Shown here one piece after another: positions 57,712 to 64,000 of a DNA stretch of 64,000 bases (the first letter of the stretch is position 1; each line of letters begins with the position of its first letter). Where the stretch lies: assembly GCF_020497125.1 (NCBI RefSeq), contig NC_059087.1:10883925-10947924 (forward strand). The letters run 5' to 3'. The DNA comes from Mauremys mutica. Its lineage: Eukaryota > Chordata > Testudines > Geoemydidae. The notes under the pieces were generated by a model, which was not told the origin of the DNA, did not search any database, and was given only the letters and a program-made list of their open reading frames with translations. A program made the position numbers and the translations under genes.

Positions 57712-58230
57712 CAGAAGTAGGCAACCTATGGCGCGCGAGCTGATTTTCAGTGGCACTCGCACTGCCCGGGTCCTGGCCACCGGTCCAGGGGGCTCTGCAT
57801 TTTAATTTAATTTTAAATGAAGCTGCTTAAACATTTTTAAAACCTTATTTACTTTACATACAACCAGGGGCGGCTCCAGGCCCCAGCACGCCAAGCGCGT
57901 GCTTGGGGTGGCAAGCCGCGGGGGACACTCTGCCGGCGCCGTGAGGTCAGCAGGCAGGCTGCCTCCAGTGGTTTGCCTGCGGAGGGTCCGCTGATCCCGC
58001 GGCTTCGGTGGACCTCCCGCAGGCACATGGCAGGTCCACCAAAGTCGCGGGACCAGTGGATCCACCGCCGGAGGCAGCCTGCCTGCCTTGCTTGGGGCGG
58101 CAAAATCCCTAGAGCCACCCCTGCATATAACAATAGTTGAGTTATAGATTTTAGACTCATAGAAAGAGACCTTCTAACAATGTTAAAATGTATTACTGGC
58201 ACGCGAAACCTGAAAGGTTGCCGACCCCTG
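57712..58230. mobile_element. Non-autonomous hAT element (outer), perfect 8-bp target duplication
   Basis: The left end CAGAAGTAGGCAACCTATGG and right end AAAGGTTGCCGACCCCTG are inverted and diverged. Both flanks are GACTAGCC (57704-57711 and 58231-58238), an exact 8-bp duplication. The interior 'gctgattttcagtggcactc' and 'aaacatttttaaaaccttat' continues on the other side of the inner insertion as 'caatagttgagttatag'. Confidence 0.88.
57865..58123. mobile_element. Non-autonomous hAT element (inner), 259 bases
   Basis: It starts CAGGGGCGGCTCCAGG and ends CTAGAGCCACCCCTG, flanked by CATACAAC (57857-57864) and CATATAAC (58124-58131), a duplication with one mismatch. It is the same family as 17831 and 31060 but in the opposite orientation ('gcttggggtggcaagccg' at the left). 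It lies within the outer hAT element. Confidence 0.9.
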
Positions 58231-58238
58231 GACTAGCC

Positions 58239-58350
58239 TGTTTAGATAGTAAGCTCTTCAGGGCAGGGCCCGTCACTTGCTCTGTTTGTACAATAGCTAG
58301 CACAAGGTGAACACGTTCAGTTGGCCCCATTGGCACTATTGTAATAAACA
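58239..58350 (+). mobile_element. Cry-type SINE tail carrying the hAT nest
   Basis: 'gtttagatagtaagctcttc', 'agggcagggcccgtcact' and 'caatagctagcacaaggtga', then 'ccccattggcactattgtaa', match the SINE tail. The sequence runs straight into the hAT target duplication, so the outer hAT landed in or at this SINE. Confidence 0.7.
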
Positions 58351-59504
58351 TGATCAACAAAAATGGTATGCAAGTCTATAGTGGAGCCTATACAGCGAAC
58401 TCAGAACTATTTGACTATAAAAAAAAATCCAGGGGCAGTAGGAGATTGACAAGAGCTGTATGAAACTCAGAGATTTCACCCTGTTGGAGTTAATACAAAA
58501 CATTTTTCACGTGGTTTCAGCCCGTATGGAATTTGCATTAAGCTTTGCATTCAAACAGGCTAACGAGGAAGCTGCAGGTGATCAGCACTTCTAAGGATTT
58601 GGCCCATGGTAATTAGTCACCAGGTAATTAAATGGCCCCTCGTATGATTCAAGCAAAGAGCAAGTAGGTGATATTTCTTCCCTGTGATTTGAAGTGCCAT
58701 CAGAGAAAAGCCCATTTGCGTTCATTTTACAATGCCCCAGGTTCGACTGCAGTGACATGATTCCAGGGAACACGGCACAGTGGTGATCTAAAAATAGAAT
58801 GCATCTGCAAGTAGCACGTAATGCTTTCCCCAGCTGTAAGACTTGGCTCTGGGCAGCTCAGTGTCCTGCCTTGATCTGCTGCCTTTCTTTTTTTTACCCC
58901 TTCAGTTTCAGCTTCTGCCAACATCACAGCTCCTTTGCTCCCAAATGTACAGTTGATTTCATGAGCTATAAAAGTGCTCGAGTGCTCCAGACCTTCGCAC
59001 AATGGTCCTGATCTTTTAAAGGTGGACAAGAAATGTATTATGGCACTAAAATAAATCAGCCAACTTCTACTTTGATCTGTGTATCTGAAACCATTAATAA
59101 TGATTCCAGCTTCCCAATCCCAGGCATTTTTTAATCTCCTGGAAACCCAGGAAGAATTTAGCTGCTCTTGTGAATCCTTCCACACAGCTCATTTAGGAGC
59201 AAATCTGAGTTGGCTTCAGAGGGGGTCTGCTCACAGCTTGAACAAGGACCAAGAAGAGCTGAGTTTGGGGAGCTTGTAACCCTTTGTGTCAGTCCCGAAC
59301 TAAAGAGGCTCAAGGTGAGGATATTTCTCCAATCTGAGTTCATCTGCCCTTGTATTCTAGTTGTACAGCAACGGCTCCGTTTATTCCAGAAGCTAGTCTA
59401 AGCATTTGGTTTGGGGTTTTGTCATTCTTTGACTAGCTTTCTTAGCATTGCTAAATGAGCTAAGAAGTGGTAAGATCATACTAGTGCACTCTATTGCTAT
59501 TGTT
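58351..59504. other. Intron sequence, mostly unique, candidate conserved segment
   Basis: 58590-58960 is non-repetitive, with 'ggtaattagtcaccaggtaa' (two TAATTA-type cores). The minus-strand open frame at 58727-59185 lies over it and has no recognised similarity or splice context. Confidence 0.4.
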
Positions 59505-59615
59505 ATTTATAACTGGTATGGCTGTAGGGCCCAAAGGCCCCATTCAGGATCAGTGTTTCATAGTACTATACATGAACCCTGCCCTGAAGCACTTACAATC
59601 CGATTTCTTTTTAAT
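59505..59615 (-). mobile_element. Cry-type SINE tail, minus strand
   Basis: 'gccccattcaggatcagtgt', 'tactatacatgaaccctgcc' and 'ctgaagcacttacaatccga' are the reverse complement of the tail segments 'actgtaagt...cttcagggcaggg' and 'ctgatc...ggggcc'. Confidence 0.6.
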
Positions 59616-62600
59616 TACATTTACGCATTGGAGAAGATTTCAAACCAAAACCATGGATCCAAATGTGATGAATATGGATTCACACATACAGAACCAATGG
59701 TCATCACTGTATATTGAACTGGAGCCTTCAAAACCAAAAGCACAAGATCCTAAATTAAGGGAGAACTTTAGTGGCTGTTAGTAAATAGCAGGCTCTTAGT
59801 CATACTGGGACCAACCATGAGAGGGACACATAATCACATGGACAAGGCCACTGTATTACAGTTATGTAAGAACTTTTAGAACTGAATCTGAGTTCAAAAT
59901 ACAAATTTCCCAGCAGTCCCTGTTATAATGGGCTAAAATAACCCCCAAGATCAAAACATCTCTAAACTGTTGGGAGTTGAAAATCTGGCTCAGAATTTTG
60001 GTGGTTCAGGCCCAGCCTTATTGCTAACTGTTTTGCTAATAGTAAAAGTATTAATAACACTGTTGGTGTTAAAGATTTCAAGCTGATGGTGAGTGCCAAT
60101 AATTCTCACGACTAAGATCACAGTATTTGCCTAAAGATGCATATAATTTTCTCGGAATACTGCTGATTTCAGTGGAACTACTCACAAGAGTAAAGTGACT
60201 CAGCATGCATAAGTGTAGGAAAGGGCCTTCTGCAGATTTTTGCTAGTTGTAATGGAAACACAGCTTTACAAAATCAAACCCATTCTGATAAGAAACATGA
60301 TCCCTTTGCTCAGATGCCTGCTACTCATTTGTGTATCCATTCAGATTAAAGCAGCCTGGATGCTACATACTGTGTAACCCAGCAGAGTCTCAGTCTAACA
60401 GTAAGACAGGGAGCAGTTTTCCTAAACAGATCAGTGAGTAATTGTGCACCATGGGGGATTTTGTTAGGGAAAGCTTATTTTAAAAATTTTGTGGCTTGAG
60501 ACATCGCCAGACTCAGTCCCTGGGGGAAAAACCATCAACAGTAGTGCATTTTGTGGAAGATATTTGGTTATTCATTTCTTTAATACATCCACCCTGGAAT
60601 GATGTTTGAAAGCCTTCAGTTGCATTCTTTGGCTAACTACCCGCATGGTACCCTGCTCCGCAGTATTTTCAAAGGTCAGATACATTTTAAATCTCTTCCA
60701 TTTATTTTATCCCATTAATTTTATAGAAGAGGATACCAGAGACAGATGCATATATTTGGGAATATGTCCCCCTGTTAGCCTCATCCACAGGCATTTTCAG
60801 AAGGAGCTGCACAGTGCTCCTTCTCGCTGACATATTAAATTCTAGTTCCTCAACTGAGTGGCTAAACTGCAGGAAATAGGAGACCACTAGGCCTTGAGAT
60901 CTTATCCTGGAGTCAATGGCAGGGCCTCATTCTGTAGGAGCTCGTATTGAGTTCCTGAATGTCTCCACATGAGCCTTGTCAGGCAACCAGTTACCGCGGT
61001 GATGCTGCAATAAATGTATAGATGGTCCATCACCCCATTGTCCAGCTGCTAAGCAGATAGTTACCTACGCGGTACTGAATCTGTGGTTGTACCTACAGAC
61101 CGCACAGTCACCTCTTAAACCCTCTACCTGAAGAATGGGGTTTAGACCCCAGCACCTTTTGTTCCCCAGCACCTTCTGTTCCAAAACCAGCCCTCTATTA
61201 CTTGAGCTAAGGGAGAAGATCTCTTACTTTATTACCTCGTTATGGACTACCTCTGAGAGGGTCAATGGAGTCACACATGCTGGAGCAAGGCTGATGTTCC
61301 ATCCCTTAGAGGAAAGTGGTGATGTGTTAAACACACTAGCCAGTACAGTATTGTGCCGTGTGGAGAGAGAAATGGGTGTCGGCGTATGACTCTCATCGGT
61401 GGGCACATTACAGTGCTATAGAAATGCTCAGGCTAGCCAGATCATCAGGAAAAGGCCCCGGTAGCTAGCATACACCCAACTGCCCCAGGGTTAATGTAGG
61501 GCCTGCTCCTGCTCCCAGCAAAGTCAATGGGAGTTCTGCTATTAACTTAAATTAGAACAGAATCAAACTCCTCTAAGAGCCAGTTTTCTGGCCTTGAACA
61601 TAGCTTGGGACACAATTCTTCTCAATTCCGTGGGACTTTATTGGCATGACAAGCTAGGCAAGTGATGCCAAAATGTATTTTTAAAAAAAAACTGACTGAC
61701 CCCTCAGGTACTGGTCAGGAGTAGGAAAAGTGCATTCAGGACATAGCTACATGCTGTGTTTAGGGTTTGAGCTCTTTGTCCACTTGTCAGCAGCATCCAG
61801 AGGCAGGTTGCTATGAAGCACGATGCCATCTCTGTTATCTCAAGAGTTTCAAAAAGTCCAGTTCCTTTAGAAGACTTGGCACATCTTGGACACCCAGCAG
61901 TTTCCTCTCAGGCCTTTAACCTGCTGCTCAGGGAAGGAAAGGAATCCAAACTGGCATTGCATCTCGGCATAGAGACACAGGCTTTGTACAGGACTCTATT
62001 GCAAAGTCTTCAAGCCAGGGAGGATTTAAAGCTGCACATTATATTTTAGTGCAGGAGATGGGAGAAAATAAAAACAACTGACTGGCAGGAAAGAAGCAGG
62101 TTGTTCTGACCAGCTATTTTCAGCCAGGAAGAACACGGAGTTCCAATAAAAACCTTTTACAGTGAATATAAAGTGATTGATTTATGAATCATCTTTTACT
62201 TAAGTCAAATAAAATTCTGTCTGGAGTTAGTTAGCTGGATGTAGTTGCTTTAGAGCTGAACTGCAGGCAGATGATTAGCGAATGGATGAAATGTATAGTC
62301 TTTCTAACTCGACTATAAAACTAGGGGAACTTTGCCAATGAATGGGGTTTCCACACAGCTGGTGTGGTGCTGGGCAGACTGGATTTTGAACAATTGCTTC
62401 AATGCAATGCTTGTTAATCTCACTTCAACTGGCGAGAGTGCTGCAAAGCTCAATGAAATTATGAGGAAATCAGTGCTAAACTTCTGGTGCTACCAGCTTT
62501 TCAAGCTCTTCTGCCCTCCTGAGTTATGATTTGTTAGTTGCTACTAATCCACTGTTCAACAGGGATGGCCATATTTCCAACTGCTTCAACCCAAAGTACA

Positions 62601-62696
62601 GCATGGATTGTGTCGGTTCCTTGATTTTTAATTGTTTGGGACGGGGGGTTACAGGGAAAAGTTAGGTTTCAGTTGAACTGCAGTACACATTCTTAA
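59616..62696. other. Intron sequence without recognised gene
   Basis: Mainly unique. A hairpin-family remnant occurs at 61495-61570 ('gggcctgctcctgctcccag' with 'aaagtcaatgggagttc'). Short open frames have no known similarity. Confidence 0.35.
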
Positions 62697-62972
62697 TTTG
62701 TATTTATTATTTGCATTACAGTAGCATTTTGATTCCTCCGCTGTGATCAGGGCCCATTGTGCAGACACATAAAAAGAGATGATCCCTGCTCCAGGGAGTT
62801 TACAGTCTAAATAGAGAAGACAAATAAAGGTAGTAGTAGTATCCCCATTTTACATATGGTATTGAGAAGTGAAATGACTTTCCCAAGGGAATCTGTGGCA
62901 GACTCAGGAACAGAACCCAAATGTCTCTGAGTCCCCAGTCAGTGTCTTGACCATGACACCATCCTTCTTCTC
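62697..62972 (-). mobile_element. Cry-type tRNA-derived SINE, full length, minus strand
   Basis: The + strand begins with the tail 'tatttattatttgcattaca', 'gtgatcagggcccattgtgc' and 'gggagtttacagtctaaata'. It continues 'ccccattttacatatggtat' and 'actttcccaagggaatctgt', and ends with the tRNA-like head 'aggaacagaacccaaatgtc' (B box) and 'cagtgtcttgaccatgacac' (A box). This is the most complete SINE in the window. Confidence 0.85.
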
Positions 62973-62984
62973 TGATCCTTCTTC

Positions 62985-64000
62985 CTTCCTCTGCTAATAG
63001 GGTGTGTTCTTGTGATTCAAATGCAAATGAAAAACTCTAAAAACAGATAACGAATAACACAGCATGGGAATCCTTCTGATTTGCTGGTCTAAAGTCCCAT
63101 TACGCTCATGCTTTTCTCCGAGCAAATGTGATGTGCCATGTCGTATTTAGAACAGAACTGAAAATAGAAAAAAGTCCTCCCGTACTTCATAGTGTAATTG
63201 AATAAATATACATCAGCACAGCAGAGTGTCAGAAAACTAGGCTTTAGTCCGGACTTTCTTCTGATGCAGATCCAAAAAAATGCCAACAGGCTGTGGAGCT
63301 TTTAGAGAAGAAATTATATTACTAGAGACACAGGGAGAAAGGGAACAGAAAAATTTGAGAAAGCAGGAGCCTAATGTATAAACACAAGTCTCCAATCATC
63401 CGCCTCTGTTTAAATTGAAACTCACAATTGGTTTAATATGAGATCCTGGAAGTCAATAGTGAAAGGTGTAAGTACACCAGCAACTCATAATATGCAAAGA
63501 CCTTCCGGACACCCAAAGAAACATTGGACCATATAATTGCGGAGTTCCCTCCATGTCATCTCGTGGATTCGTTCTGCTCACTAATGGTGTGTCATTATAG
63601 AAGACCTGTACATCATAAATGAACAATCAAAGCGAAATGACAGTAACGACGCCTACCGCAACAGTAACAGTAACAACACCTACAGTAAGTGCTCCAAAAT
63701 CAACTTCAAAGCTGCAAAATCAAGACCTACACAGACCCCAGCCTTTATAGCAAGGGAAGGATAACAGAGTTGTTAGGAGGCTCCACCACTTTCTCCAAAC
63801 TTGTATGTACTGTGCTATTGAGTCTCAACTGATGCTGCTGCAGTTAAGGATCCCTTATATTTACCCTCATTTCTCCCCCCCTTCCCGCCTAGTGGGGTTA
63901 AAATCATATGCTCTTTTTAAATTACACTGTGAGGAAACCTGCCATACAAGCCGTCAGCACGGTTGTGAATCTGTCATTTGCATGAGACTCGTGACTCAAG
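62985..64000. other. Intron sequence without recognised gene
   Basis: AT-rich, unique. A 16-base imperfect direct repeat (CAGTAACGACGCCTAC at 63641-63656, CAGTAACAACACCTAC at 63668-63683) is the only local structure noted. Confidence 0.35.

Noticed and set aside
58727..59185. Minus-strand open frame of 152 codons
   Set aside because: No recognisable domain, and codon composition looks non-coding. Length alone is weak support in 64 kb.

Overview
The window is vertebrate nuclear DNA, most likely from a turtle. The host evidence is the repeat content: CR1 LINE 3' ends, tRNA-derived SINEs with the Cry-type 3' tail (a turtle family), GC-rich hAT elements beginning CAGGGGCGGCTC, TA-flanked mariner/Tigger-type MITEs, a Penelope-like element, and many short 'gaagtcaatggg' hairpin repeats. 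A crocodilian or another sauropsid is less likely but not excluded. The sequence has no bacterial operon structure, no CRISPR array and no phage.

Only one host gene is supported. Two short exons on the + strand (16857-17040 and 53388-53531) have consensus splice sites and matching reading phase. They encode consecutive parts of the ectodomain of a TMEM132-family type I membrane protein. From memory of the human paralogs the fit is best to TMEM132C, clearly poorer to D, B and E. The exons are separated by an intron of 36,347 bases. The rest of the window is the end of the upstream intron (1-16856) and the start of the downstream intron (53532-64000). No start codon, stop codon, promoter or polyadenylation site of the gene is present.

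Layout. 1-16.8 kb: the 3' part of a GC-rich mariner/Tigger-type transposon, a CR1 fragment with recognisable reverse-transcriptase motifs (6.7-7.8 kb), a hAT element nested in an older repeat (10.7-11.1 kb), A/T-rich dispersed repeats and SINEs. 17-53 kb: a CR1 3' UTR next to a hAT element with a perfect 8-bp target duplication (17.5-18.1 kb), SINEs, two MITEs of one family in opposite orientation (22.9 and 23.6 kb), a Penelope-like element with a decayed GIY-YIG region interrupted by a mariner-type MITE (37.7-38.5 kb), two related LTR-like repeats (40.5 and 42.1 kb), a second coding CR1 fragment (44.4 kb) and a 115-bp Penelope-derived insertion with a 15-bp target duplication (48.3 kb). 53.5-64 kb: a long-hairpin MITE just after the second exon, a CR1 copy split by a MITE (55.7-57.0 kb) and a hAT-in-hAT-in-SINE nest (57.7-58.4 kb).

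I found no new gene system. The observations most worth following are the nested insertions with readable target duplications, the hammerhead-ribozyme-like motifs in the Penelope-derived repeats, the long hairpin repeats next to an exon, and a few non-repetitive AT-rich segments that look like conserved enhancers. Family names for repeats rest on recognition by eye, without a repeat-library search.
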